This document shows positions 1 to 11,757 of a stretch of DNA of 64,000 nt, in pieces. The stretch is from Ideonella_A sakaiensis_A (GTDB lineage: Bacteria; Pseudomonadota; Gammaproteobacteria; Burkholderiales; Burkholderiaceae_C). The notes beneath the pieces were generated by a model. It made no database searches. It had not been told where the DNA came from and saw nothing but the letters and a program-made list of their open reading frames with translations. The stretch spans positions 496,001 to 560,000 of the forward strand of contig NZ_CP182947.1 in NCBI RefSeq assembly GCF_048320135.1, read 5' to 3'. Each line of letters opens with the position of its first letter. Within the stretch, counting starts at the first letter, position 1. Both the position numbers and the translations under genes were made by a program.

Positions 1-1166
1 GCCTTCGCGCAGACCAGCAGTGCATGGGTCGAATCGAGCCCGCCTGAAATGCCGATCACCAGCTTGCGAACGCCGCTCGTCTGCAGCCGCTGCACCAGCG
101 CCTGGACCTGGATGTTGTAGACCTCCGCGCAGCGCTCGTCGCGGCGGCTGCGGTCTGCCGGCACATACGGAAAACGCGCGACCGAACGCTCGAGCGGCAT
201 TGCCTGCTCGCGTGGCGGGTTCAACCGGAACGCGATGTTGCGGAATCCCTGCAGCTCGCCGGCGTGGCGGCGCACCGACTGGCCGAAGCTGGTCTGGCGC
301 ATCCGTTCGCGCGATACGCGCTCGAGGTCGACATCGCCAGTCACCAGGTGCGATGCCTCGGAAAAACGTTCCGACTCGGCGAGCATCTCGCCGTTTTCGT
401 AGATCAGCGCCTGCCCGTCCCAGGCCAGGTCGGTGCTCGACTCACCGGATCCTGCCGACGAATAAAGGTAGGCGGCGAGGCAGCGCGCCGACTGCTGGCC
501 GACGAGCTGGTGGCGGTAGCCCGACTTGCCGACCGTGATGTTCGACGCCGACAGATTGACCAGCACGGTGGCGCCGGCCAGCGCCGCAAAACACGACGGC
601 GGAATCGGCACCCACAGGTCTTCGCACAGTTCGACATGCAGGTTCAGAAACGGCATGTCGGACGCGGTGAACAGCAGCTTCGGGCCGAATGCGACATGCT
701 GGCCGAGCAGCTCGATCTCGGTCGACAAGGCGTCGTCAGCAGAATTGAACTGGCGCGCCTCGTAGAACTCGCCGTAGTTCGGCAAATAGGTCTTCGGCAC
801 GACACCGAGGATCTGGCCGCGCAGCACGGCCACCGCGCAGTTGAACAGCCGGTGATCGACGCGCAGCGGCAGGCCGACGATCGCGATGCACGACAGTGTG
901 CGCGACGCCTCGACGATGGTCGACAAGCCGGCCAGGCAGGCATCGAGCAGGCTGCGCTGATGGAACAGGTCGTCGCAGGTATAGGCGCTGAGCCCGAGCT
1001 CCGGGAAGGCCACGATGCTCGCGCCGCGCGCGGCGGCTTCGGCGAGCAGTTGCCGCGTCTGTTCGGCATTGAATTGCGGATCGGCGACGCGGCAACGCGG
1101 CACGCCAACCGCGACGCGAACAAAATCGTGGTTGTGCAGGTTGAAAAACGGATGGTCCTGGCTCAA
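1..1166 (-). CDS. nadE: Glutamine-dependent NAD+ synthetase, N-terminal part (cut by window edge)
   Basis: Makes NAD+ from nicotinic acid adenine dinucleotide, using ammonia released from glutamine by an N-terminal nitrilase-like domain. Read on the minus strand, the three amidase catalytic regions are present: Glu in FPELGLSAY, Lys in VPKTYLPNYGEFYE and Cys in HVELCEDLW. The PP-loop of the synthetase domain (GISGGLDST) follows near residue 370. This is the long two-domain form of about 680 residues; the last 290 or so lie outside the window. The chosen start is TTG at 1166 because AGGAG lies 8 bases upstream and the protein then opens with SQDHPFFNLHNHDFVRVAV, as in family members. There is no ATG nearby in frame. 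The next gene is divergent. Confidence 0.93.
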   Translation of the reverse strand, partial: MSQDHPFFNLHNHDFVRVAVGVPRCRVADPQFNAEQTRQLLAEAAARGASIVAFPELGLSAYTCDDLFHQRSLLDACLAGLSTIVEASRTLSCIAIVGLPLRVDHRLFNCAVAVLRGQILGVVPKTYLPNYGEFYEARQFNSADDALSTEIELLGQHVAFGPKLLFTASDMPFLNLHVELCEDLWVPIPPSCFAALAGATVLVNLSASNITVGKSGYRHQLVGQQSARCLAAYLYSSAGSGESSTDLAWDGQALIYENGEMLAESERFSEASHLVTGDVDLERVSRERMRQTSFGQSVRRHAGELQGFRNIAFRLNPPREQAMPLERSVARFPYVPADRSRRDERCAEVYNIQVQALVQRLQTSGVRKLVIGISGGLDSTHALLVCAK

Positions 1167-1355
1167 GCTTGTTGCTCCTGTCGACACCGCCGCAGCCGGC
1201 CGCCACCGGCGCGGCAGCCGAAACCGAAGGTTATTGCGGCCAGCGCGTCGCGTCCGCCGACAACGCGCAAAAATTCGTGTTCAGGCAGGCCTCGTGCGGC
1301 AATCCGGCGCCGCCGCCTTGCGATGGCCACCCTCAGCAGCAGATTGCGCGCACAC

Positions 1356-2531
1356 ATGCAGCCCTTATCGAGGTCGAAAGATTATGTCATCCACGTCCAT
1401 GCGGACCCCTCCGATATCGACGCCCAGCGCTGGAATCAGTTGCTCGCCGCCCAGGCCGCGCCGACGCCATTCATGCGCCACGAATACCTTGCCGCGCTGC
1501 ATGCCAGCGGCTGCGCCAGCGAGGCCACCGGCTGGCTGCCGCAATTCCTCAGCGTCGAGGAGGACGGCGAACTCGTTGCTGCCTGCCCGTTGTACCTGAA
1601 AGACCATTCATACGGCGAATATGTGTTCGACTGGGCATGGGCCGATGCCTACCACCGCCATGGCCTCGACTATTACCCGAAGCTGCTGAATGCGGTGCCG
1701 TTCACGCCGGTGCCCGGCAGCCGGCTGCTGGCGCGCGATGACGGCGCCCGCTCGCTGCTGCTGCAGGCGATGGTCAGGTTGGCCAGCGACGCCGGCCTGT
1801 CGTCGGTCCATTCGCTGTTCAACGACGAGCGCGAACGTTGCGTCGTCGCGGCGGCCGCGCCGACTGGCTGGATGCTGCGCAACACGGTGCAGTTCCACTG
1901 GCAGAACCGCGATCCCGCCTATGCCGACTTCGCGGCATTTCTGGCCAGCCTGCAGCGCGACAAGCGCAAGAAGATTGCGCAGGAACGGCGCCGCGTCGGC
2001 GACGCGGGCGTCAGCCTGCGCTGTCAGGTCGGGGACGAGATCGGTGACGCCGACTGGGACTTCTTCCACCACTGCTACACGCTGACCTACCGCGCCCACC
2101 ATTCGACGCCGTATCTGTCGCGCGACTTTTTTGCCCGCGTCGCCAAGACGATGGCGGAAAACTGGCTGCTGTTCACCGCCTGGCGGGAAGGGGAGCGGAT
2201 CGCCAGCTCACTGGTCGCGATCGATCCACAGCAACGCGTCGCCTATGGCCGCTACTGGGGCGCGATCGAACACGTACCCTGCCTGCACTTCGAGGCCTGT
2301 TATTACCAGCCACTTGCCTGGTGCATCGCGAACGGCTATCGCCGCTTCGAAGGCGGCGCGCAGGGCGAACACAAGATGGCGCGTGGCCTGCTGCCGGTGC
2401 TGACGCACTCGGCGCACTGGCTCGCCCATCCGCAGTTCGCCCGCGCCGTTGGTGATTTTCTCGAGCGTGAAGGCGCCGGCATCGCCGGCTACATCGACGA
2501 ACTGAACGAGCGCCGGCCGTTCAAAAACTGA
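1356..2531 (+). CDS. FemAB-like acyltransferase (DUF482 / peptidogalycan family)
   Basis: About 391 residues, the usual size for the DUF482 (PF04339) family, a branch of the GNAT/FemAB fold. Family signatures visible are HHSTPYLSRDFF in the middle and GGAQGEHKMARGLLP near the C-terminus. The biochemical reaction is not established; proposals centre on acyl or aminoacyl transfer to cell-envelope substrates. The ATG at 1356 was chosen for length; an in-frame ATG at 1323 is possible, and neither has a good ribosome binding site. No signal peptide or membrane segment is seen. The gene is divergent from nadE and converges on the M16 protease gene with 17 bases between the stops. Confidence 0.8.
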   Translation: MQPLSRSKDYVIHVHADPSDIDAQRWNQLLAAQAAPTPFMRHEYLAALHASGCASEATGWLPQFLSVEEDGELVAACPLYLKDHSYGEYVFDWAWADAYHRHGLDYYPKLLNAVPFTPVPGSRLLARDDGARSLLLQAMVRLASDAGLSSVHSLFNDERERCVVAAAAPTGWMLRNTVQFHWQNRDPAYADFAAFLASLQRDKRKKIAQERRRVGDAGVSLRCQVGDEIGDADWDFFHHCYTLTYRAHHSTPYLSRDFFARVAKTMAENWLLFTAWREGERIASSLVAIDPQQRVAYGRYWGAIEHVPCLHFEACYYQPLAWCIANGYRRFEGGAQGEHKMARGLLPVLTHSAHWLAHPQFARAVGDFLEREGAGIAGYIDELNERRPFKN

Positions 2532-2548
2532 GCTCGCGGCGCGCGGCC

Positions 2549-5296
<2,748 letters not shown>

Positions 5297-5380
5297 GGTT
5301 CACACTGGATGAAGATCAGCTGGGGCAGACCCCGGGCGCGCCGATAAGTTCGATCGGATGCGGCGCGCCGCCGCGGAAGC

Positions 5381-5920
5381 TCAGCCCTGCTTCGACGCCT
5401 TGTATGCATCGACGCCGGCGACGACCTCGGAACGCGCACGGTCCGGACCTTCCCAGCCCTGCACCTTGACCCATTTGCCCTGCTCGAGGTCCTTGTAGTG
5501 CTCGAAGAAGTGCTGGATCGCCTTCAGCCGCATCTGGTTGATGTCCTCCGGCTTCTGCCAGTGGGTATAGATCGGCAGGATCTTGTCGATCGGCACCGCC
5601 AGCAGCTTGGCATCGTTGCCGGCCTCGTCTTCCATCATCAGCACGCCGATCGGCCGGCAGGTCACGACGACACCCGGCGTCAGCGCCCACGGCGTGATCA
5701 CCAACACGTCGACCGGATCGCCGTCGTCGGCCAGCGTCTGCGGGATGTAGCCGTAGTTGCACGGATAGTGCATTGCCGTCGTCATGAAGCGATCGACGAA
5801 CATCGCGCCGCTTTCCTTGTCGACCTCGTACTTGATCGGGTCGGCATTCATCGGAATCTCGATGATCACATTGAATTCGTCCGGGCATTTCTTGCCGGGC
5901 GTGACGTTGTGCAGGCTCAT
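5381..5920 (-). CDS. ppa: Inorganic pyrophosphatase, soluble family I
   Basis: A 179-residue cytosolic enzyme that hydrolyses pyrophosphate to two phosphates, pulling nucleic-acid, protein and NAD synthesis forward. The family I metal-binding signature DDGDPVDVL is intact near residue 66, and the upstream GAMFVDRFMTTAMHYPCNYG and downstream DKILP segments are conserved. Length is normal. The start ATG at 5920 is supported by the typical N-terminus MSLHNVTPG. It is divergent from hppA across about 220 bases, so the two pyrophosphate-consuming enzymes of this genome sit back to back. Confidence 0.97.
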   Translation of the reverse strand: MSLHNVTPGKKCPDEFNVIIEIPMNADPIKYEVDKESGAMFVDRFMTTAMHYPCNYGYIPQTLADDGDPVDVLVITPWALTPGVVVTCRPIGVLMMEDEAGNDAKLLAVPIDKILPIYTHWQKPEDINQMRLKAIQHFFEHYKDLEQGKWVKVQGWEGPDRARSEVVAGVDAYKASKQG

Positions 5921-6141
5921 GGTGGGTAGCGAACAAGGAAAGCGGCAAGTTTAAGCGCTGCGTCTTGCAAGCCCCTGACGCGCTGCGGCCGGAAAAGCGT
6001 TGCCGACCATGGAAAACACCATGCCACCCGCGTTGCCATCGGCACGGCCATCCCGTAGCATCCGCGCAGTTTCGAACCGGCCGGGACGCCTGCGCAGGGC
6101 CGACCCGGACCATCAAACCACCGAGGAAGGAAGCTCCCCCT

Positions 6142-8301
6142 ATGATGTCCACGAACGTGGCGCTCTTGTTCGCCCTCGCCTGCGGTCTTGCCGCAGTCCT
6201 GTACGGGTTCTTCCAGCGCCGCTGGATCATGAGGCAGAGCACCGGCAACGCCCGGATGCAGGAAATCGCCGCGGCGATCAGGGAGGGCGCAGCGGCCTAT
6301 CTTCGGCGCCAGTACCAGACCATCGCGATGGTCGGCGTGGTGCTGGTGATCCTGATCGCGATCTTTCTCGACGGCGCAACCGCGGTCGGATTCGCGATCG
6401 GCGCGGTACTGTCGGGCGCCTGCGGCTTCATCGGCATGAATGTCTCGGTCGCTGCCAACGTGCGCACCGCGCAGGCGGCCACCCACGGCATCGGCCCGGC
6501 GCTGAATGTCGCGTTCAAGGGTGGCGCGATCACCGGCATGCTGGTGGTCGGACTCGGGCTGCTCGGTGTCGGCATCTTCTTCTGGTTCCTGATCGGCAAC
6601 GGCAACCTGACGCCGGACCAGAGCCTGTCGGATCTGCTCAGGCCGCTGCTCGGTCTGGCCTTCGGCTCGTCGCTGATCTCGATCTTCGCGCGGCTCGGCG
6701 GCGGCATCTTCACGAAGGGGGCCGACGTCGGCGCCGATCTGGTCGGCAAGGTCGAGGCCGGCATTCCGGAAGACGACCCGCGCAACCCGGCGGTGATCGC
6801 CGACAACGTCGGTGACAACGTCGGCGACTGCGCCGGCATGGCCGCCGACCTGTTCGAGACCTATGCGGTGACGCTGATCGCGACGATGGCGCTCGGTGCA
6901 ATCGTCGTCGTCGGCGCGCCGATGGCGGCAGTGATCTATCCGCTGGTGCTCGGCGGCTTCTCGATCATCGCGTCGATCATCGGCTGCAGCGCGGTCAAGG
7001 CCTCGCCCGGCATGCGCAACGTGATGCCGGCGCTGTACAAGGGCCTGGCGATTGCCGGCGGCATTTCGCTGATCGGCTTCTACTTCATCACGGTGCTGGT
7101 GATGCCCGACGACGCACTCGGCGCCGGCACGCACCTGCGGCTGTGGGCTGCCGGCGCAGTCGGCCTGGCGCTGACCGCGGCGCTGGTCTGGATCACCGAG
7201 TACTACACCGGCACCAATTTCAAGCCGGTCAAGCACATCGCCGAAGCCTCGACAACCGGCCACGGCACCAACATCATCGCCGGCCTCGGCGTGTCGATGC
7301 GCTCGACCGCGTGGCCGGTGCTGTTCGTCTGCGCGTCGATCCTGACCGCCTTCCAGCTCGCCGGCCTGTACGGCATCGCGATCGCCGCAACGGCAATGCT
7401 CAGCATGGCCGGCATCGTCGTCGCACTCGATGCCTACGGCCCGATCACCGACAACGCCGGCGGCATCGCCGAGATGTCGGATCTGCCGGCGAGCGTGCGC
7501 GACATCACCGATCCGCTCGATGCGGTCGGCAACACGACGAAGGCGGTGACCAAGGGTTATGCGATCGGCTCGGCCGGCCTGGCCGCACTGGTGCTGTTTG
7601 CCGACTACACCCACTCGCTCGAAGGCCGGGGCATGCACATCAGCTTCGACCTGAGCGATCCGCGGGTGATCGTCGGCCTGTTCATCGGCGGCCTGATTCC
7701 CTACCTGTTCGGCGCGATGGCGATGGAAGCGGTCGGCCGCGCGGCCGGCAGCGTCGTCGTCGAGGTGCGTCGCCAGTTTCGCGAGATCAAGGGCATCATG
7801 GAAGGCACGGCCAAGCCCGAGTACGGCCGCGCGGTCGACATGCTGACGACCGCGGCGATCAAGGAGATGATCATCCCCAGCCTGCTGCCGGTGGTGGTAC
7901 CGATCCTGGTCGGTCTGCTGCTCGGTCCGGCCGCGCTTGGCGGACTGCTGATGGGCACGATCGTGACCGGCCTGTTCGTCGCGATCTCGATGTGCACCGG
8001 CGGCGGCGCCTGGGACAACGCAAAGAAATATATCGAGGACGGCAACCACGGCGGCAAGGGCAGCGAAGCGCACAAGGCTGCGGTCACCGGCGATACCGTC
8101 GGCGACCCGTACAAGGACACCGCTGGCCCGGCGGTCAATCCGCTGATCAAGATCATCAACATCGTCGCGTTGCTGATCGTGCCGCTGCTGCCGTTGCCGG
8201 CCGCAACCGCGATGCACGGCTCATCGTCAACGATGACATCGACGACGATCGTCACGCCCGCGGTGGTCGTCGTGACGCCGGCGCCGGCAGCCAGCAAGTA
8301 G
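6142..8301 (+). CDS. hppA: Membrane-bound proton-translocating pyrophosphatase, K+-independent type
   Basis: A 719-residue integral membrane protein with about 16 hydrophobic segments that couples pyrophosphate hydrolysis to H+ export. The catalytic acidic cluster (KVEAGIPEDDPRNPAVIADN, then VGDNVGDCAG) is intact around residues 200-235. The segment GNTTKAVTKG carries Lys and Thr at the two positions that are Ala and Gly/Ala in K+-dependent enzymes, so this should be a K+-independent pump. The ATG at 6142 was chosen because purine-rich GAGGAAGGAAG lies just upstream and the protein then begins with the usual first membrane helix; a longer frame upstream is not conserved in character. It carries a low-complexity Thr/Val/Pro tail after the last helix. 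Confidence 0.96.
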   Translation: MMSTNVALLFALACGLAAVLYGFFQRRWIMRQSTGNARMQEIAAAIREGAAAYLRRQYQTIAMVGVVLVILIAIFLDGATAVGFAIGAVLSGACGFIGMNVSVAANVRTAQAATHGIGPALNVAFKGGAITGMLVVGLGLLGVGIFFWFLIGNGNLTPDQSLSDLLRPLLGLAFGSSLISIFARLGGGIFTKGADVGADLVGKVEAGIPEDDPRNPAVIADNVGDNVGDCAGMAADLFETYAVTLIATMALGAIVVVGAPMAAVIYPLVLGGFSIIASIIGCSAVKASPGMRNVMPALYKGLAIAGGISLIGFYFITVLVMPDDALGAGTHLRLWAAGAVGLALTAALVWITEYYTGTNFKPVKHIAEASTTGHGTNIIAGLGVSMRSTAWPVLFVCASILTAFQLAGLYGIAIAATAMLSMAGIVVALDAYGPITDNAGGIAEMSDLPASVRDITDPLDAVGNTTKAVTKGYAIGSAGLAALVLFADYTHSLEGRGMHISFDLSDPRVIVGLFIGGLIPYLFGAMAMEAVGRAAGSVVVEVRRQFREIKGIMEGTAKPEYGRAVDMLTTAAIKEMIIPSLLPVVVPILVGLLLGPAALGGLLMGTIVTGLFVAISMCTGGGAWDNAKKYIEDGNHGGKGSEAHKAAVTGDTVGDPYKDTAGPAVNPLIKIINIVALLIVPLLPLPAATAMHGSSSTMTSTTIVTPAVVVVTPAPAASK

Positions 8302-8303
8302 CC

Positions 8304-8325
8304 GCCGACAGGCCGGCCGGTCGGC
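8304..8325. terminator. Possible hairpin between convergent genes
   Basis: GCCGAC and GTCGGC form a 6-bp stem with a GC-rich loop inside the 25-base gap between the hppA stop and the transglutaminase stop. There is no T-tract on either side, so termination is a guess from position only. Confidence 0.25.
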
Positions 8326-8326
8326 G

Positions 8327-9238
8327 TCAGTCCTGCGGGATGACGCTGACCGAAATCGACATCTGCTGCTCGCCGCCGCCAAGGATCACGCCGCGCAGTG
8401 GCACCACATCGGCAAAATCGGCGCCCCAGGCCAGCGTGATGTAGCGGGCGTCGGCGCACTGATCGTTGGTCGGATCGAACTCGACCCAGCCGTGGGCCGG
8501 CGACCAGGCCGCAACCCAGGCATGGGTCGCATCGGCGCCCATCAGCCGCGGCTGGCCAGGCGGCGGATCGGTCAGCAGATAACCCGAGACATACCGCGCC
8601 GGCAGCCCATGGCTGCGCAGGCAGGCGAGCATCAGGTGCGCAAAATCCTGGCAGACGCCGCGCCGGTGCTCGAGCACTTCCTCGACCTTGGTGCTGACGG
8701 TCGTCGCCTCCGGATCGAACTCGAAATCGCGGTGGATACTGTGCATCAGCTCGTGCACCGCTTCGAACCAGCCACGGCCGGCAGCAAGCAGCGGCGCAGA
8801 GTACCGCCGCGCCTGCTTCGACAGCGGCAGCAACACCGTCGCCTCGCTCATGCGTGCCGGCAGCAGGCCGTCACTGCCGCCTGCGGCGCCGGCTGCATCG
8901 CGGACCTGTTCCCAGCGCAGGCCTGAAACCGCGGGCGACGGCCTGTCGCTGACGAGCACATCGGAGCTCATGGAAACGCGCAGGATGCGGTGTGCCGTCT
9001 GCAGACCGAAGTGGTGCACCGTATTGCCGAAACTGTCGAGCGAGTGCTGCTGTTCGTCGGGCTCGGGCTCGATCAGCAGTTCGTGCGACAGCACGCGCTG
9101 CCAGGGCAATTCGCGCGGCGTCAGCCGGGCAATCTGCCAGGACTGCGAAACCGGTGCGGTATAGGTGTAGTGGGTCTCGTGCTCGACGCGGTAGGACGCG
9201 ACGGCGCGGGCAATCGAAGGCGTTGCGGCGGCGCTCAT
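8327..9238 (-). CDS. Transglutaminase-like cysteine peptidase with bacterial N-terminal domain
   Basis: A 303-residue protein of the COG1305 type. The N-terminal Bact_transglu_N domain (YRVEHETHYTYTAPV to about residue 85) is followed by a transglutaminase-like core. The catalytic triad is visible: Cys in RRGVCQDFAH (about 194), His in DATHAWVAAW (about 238) and Asp in FDPTND (about 253). In bacteria such domains usually act as peptidases or amidases rather than cross-linkers. The start overlaps the stop of the upstream ATP-grasp/alpha-E gene by 4 bases (ATGA), indicating translational coupling. It is the last gene of the five-gene operon that starts at 17694. Confidence 0.9.
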   Translation of the reverse strand: MSAAATPSIARAVASYRVEHETHYTYTAPVSQSWQIARLTPRELPWQRVLSHELLIEPEPDEQQHSLDSFGNTVHHFGLQTAHRILRVSMSSDVLVSDRPSPAVSGLRWEQVRDAAGAAGGSDGLLPARMSEATVLLPLSKQARRYSAPLLAAGRGWFEAVHELMHSIHRDFEFDPEATTVSTKVEEVLEHRRGVCQDFAHLMLACLRSHGLPARYVSGYLLTDPPPGQPRLMGADATHAWVAAWSPAHGWVEFDPTNDQCADARYITLAWGADFADVVPLRGVILGGGEQQMSISVSVIPQD

Positions 9239-11706
9239 GCGGCAAGCGACAACATGCTGCGCGAGCTCGCGTGCGAGAAGAATTTCAGGCTCAGCTCGTC
9301 GGACACCGCTCGCGCACAGCGCTGCAGCTGGCCGAGCAGATTCGCCAGCGCCTCGCTTTCCGGATCGAGGTCGCGGACGTCGAAACCGCGCAGCGCCTCG
9401 ACCGCAGCAGTCAGCTCGACGCCGGCGAACGGGCCATGGCGCGATTCGAGCTTCAGCACATATTCATGCAGGCCCTTCAGCTGGAAGCCGATCGATCGCG
9501 GATTGGCCGCGTCACGCAGCAGCAGATCGAGCACCGGCAGCCATTCGGGTGCGACCAGGTAGCGCGAGCGGTAGGTGACGGTCGAATCATTCAAGGCCAG
9601 CAGCCAGTCGAGCCGCTGGGTGCGCCCCTCGTTGATGGCCACCTGCAGCACTGCGCACAAGGTCGACAGCCGTTCGACGCGCCGGCCGATCGACAGGAAG
9701 CGCCAGCCGAGGCCACGCGTCATGCCGTCGAGCGCGAAGCCGGACAGCGTCATCATCGAGGTCACCGCCTTGTCGAGCCAGACCATCGCCAGCGGCAGGC
9801 CGAGCGGTGAATTGAGGCCGCGGGTGAAGATCGGGTCGTCGACCAGCTGGTTCAGGCTGCGCCAGTTGTCGGCCGACATGCGGTCGCGCAGGTTGAATGC
9901 GCAACGCAGCAACTGGCTCAGCTGCATGCTCAGCCCCTCCTGCGGATGGGTCGCGGCGCGCAGCAACTGCAGTCCGATCTGCTCGTCGTCGCAATCGATC
10001 AATCCGAAACGATCGGCCAGCAGTGCCGCCGGCGTCGCCTCGATCGCCTGCTCGGCCTGCTCGTCGAGCACGCCGGCGATATTGACCCGCAGCAGCCGGG
10101 CCGTTGCATCGCAGCGCTCTCCGTACCTGCCATACCAGTACAGGTTTTCTGCACCGCGCGACGGCAGGTTGGCGGTCGGGCTGATCAGATCGTCTGGCTT
10201 GACGGTCGTCGTCAGCAGGCTGAACGATGCATTGACCGGGGTCTCCGACAGCACCCAGGTGTCCTTCGATCGCCCTCCGCGCTGCATCGCGATGACCCGC
10301 GAGTCACCGTCGCCGGCGACCCGCGCGAGCCCGCCCGGCATCACGCGGTAGCCGTCCGGCGTCGCGACCGCAAAGACGCGCAGGCCGACGGTGCGCGCGC
10401 TGACCAGCTCGCCGCGATCGCCATGGTCGCGTTCGAGCACCGGAGCCTGCGACACCCTCACCCATTCCTGGGCGACATAACGCGACGGCCGCCGCTTGAT
10501 GCGCGCCCACAATGCCTTGCGCGCGGCCGCATCGAGGTCGGCGCCGAACAGCGCCGGTTCCGGCAGCGCGCGGTCGAGCGGCTTGATGATCAGCCGGTCG
10601 AGCCGATCCCAGGCCTCGGCAAGAGCGGCCTCTTCGCCGAGCCACCAGGTCGCGACCGACGGCAGCTTCAACGGTTCGTCGAGCAACGTCCTGCTGAGCG
10701 CTGGCAGGTAGGCGAGCAAGGCGCTCGATTCGATCACGCCGGCGCCCAGTGCATTGCAGATCAGCACACTGCCGCGGCGCGCGCATTCGGTCAGACCGGG
10801 CACGCCGAGCGCCGAGTCGCTGCGCAATTCGAGCGGGTCACAGAAATTGTCGTCCTGCCGCCGCAGCATCGCGTGCACGCGCTTCAGCCCCTCGACCGTC
10901 TTCATCCAGACCCGGCCGTCGCGCACCGTCAGGTCGCCGCCTTCGACCAGCGGAAAGCCGAGGTAGCGGGCAAGCAGCGCGTGTTCGAAATAGGTCTCGT
11001 TGTAGGGACCCGGCGTCAGCACGACGACCAGCGGCGAGCCATCTCCTTTTGGCGCCCAGCGCAGCAGCGATTCGCGCCAGGCGTCGAAGAAGCTCGCCAG
11101 ATGCTGCACGTGCAGATCGTGGAACATCTGCGGAAAGACACGCGAGACGATCAGCCGGTTCTCCAGCGCATAACCGGCGCCGGACGGCGCCTGCGTGCGG
11201 TCGCCGACCACCCACCACTTGCCATCCGGTGAGCGCGCGAGATCGGCCGCATAGTGGAACAGGTGAATGCCGCCCGGCGGCCGCGCATGCTGGGCCTGGT
11301 GCAGAAATCCGCTGTGGCCGAATACCACCGGCGGCGGAATCTGGCCATCGGACAGCAGCTTCTGCGGCCCATAAATATCGGCCAGCACGAGGTTCAGCAG
11401 TTCGGCGCGCTGCGCAATGCCTTCCTCGATCTGCTGCCATTCGGCCTCCGACAGCAGCAGCGGCAGCGGATCGACTTCCCACGGCCGGTCGCTGCCCTTC
11501 GGGTCGGCATAGACGTTGTAGGTGATGCCGCTGGCATGGATCTCCCGCTCCATCAGCGACAGTGTTTCTCCGACCTCCGCGCCTTCACGGCCGAGCAGCG
11601 AGCCGATGAAGGTTTCCCACTGCTGGCGCGGCTTGCCATGCTCGTCAAGCAGCTCGTCGTAGCGCCCCTCCTGCGGGGAATAACCGGCCAGCAATTTCTC
11701 GAGCAT
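9235..11706 (-). CDS. Circularly permuted ATP-grasp / alpha-E fusion protein
   Basis: An 823-residue fusion. Residues 1 to about 510 form a circularly permuted type 2 ATP-grasp domain, ending in the conserved SKDTWVL segment and containing APSGAGYALENR. From about residue 513, PSRGAENLYWYGRYGER starts an alpha-helical alpha-E (DUF403) domain. The family is predicted to be an ATP-dependent carboxylate-amine ligase; no substrate is known. The same two modules exist as separate genes upstream (16225-17694 and 15199-16221). Compared with that stand-alone copy (EDNLRVPSG), the matching segment here reads GDRTQAPSG, so the two ligases belong to different subfamilies. It lies 51 bases after the DUF2126 gene and overlaps the next gene. 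Confidence 0.88.
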   Translation of the reverse strand: MLEKLLAGYSPQEGRYDELLDEHGKPRQQWETFIGSLLGREGAEVGETLSLMEREIHASGITYNVYADPKGSDRPWEVDPLPLLLSEAEWQQIEEGIAQRAELLNLVLADIYGPQKLLSDGQIPPPVVFGHSGFLHQAQHARPPGGIHLFHYAADLARSPDGKWWVVGDRTQAPSGAGYALENRLIVSRVFPQMFHDLHVQHLASFFDAWRESLLRWAPKGDGSPLVVVLTPGPYNETYFEHALLARYLGFPLVEGGDLTVRDGRVWMKTVEGLKRVHAMLRRQDDNFCDPLELRSDSALGVPGLTECARRGSVLICNALGAGVIESSALLAYLPALSRTLLDEPLKLPSVATWWLGEEAALAEAWDRLDRLIIKPLDRALPEPALFGADLDAAARKALWARIKRRPSRYVAQEWVRVSQAPVLERDHGDRGELVSARTVGLRVFAVATPDGYRVMPGGLARVAGDGDSRVIAMQRGGRSKDTWVLSETPVNASFSLLTTTVKPDDLISPTANLPSRGAENLYWYGRYGERCDATARLLRVNIAGVLDEQAEQAIEATPAALLADRFGLIDCDDEQIGLQLLRAATHPQEGLSMQLSQLLRCAFNLRDRMSADNWRSLNQLVDDPIFTRGLNSPLGLPLAMVWLDKAVTSMMTLSGFALDGMTRGLGWRFLSIGRRVERLSTLCAVLQVAINEGRTQRLDWLLALNDSTVTYRSRYLVAPEWLPVLDLLLRDAANPRSIGFQLKGLHEYVLKLESRHGPFAGVELTAAVEALRGFDVRDLDPESEALANLLGQLQRCARAVSDELSLKFFSHASSRSMLSLAA

Positions 11707-11757
11707 CGTGCGCAGATCAGATCCGCTACAGGGGAGGAGTTTCGGCGCCTCGCGCGA

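Noticed and set aside
264..1355. Long open plus-strand frame opposite nadE, joined to the FemAB-like gene.
   Set aside because: It is the antisense shadow of nadE: the minus strand shows all nitrilase and PP-loop motifs, while the plus frame has only Arg/Gln-rich composition.
5917..8217. Long minus-strand frame of 766 codons opposite hppA.
   Set aside because: Asp/Arg/His-rich antisense shadow with no domain; hppA is unambiguous.
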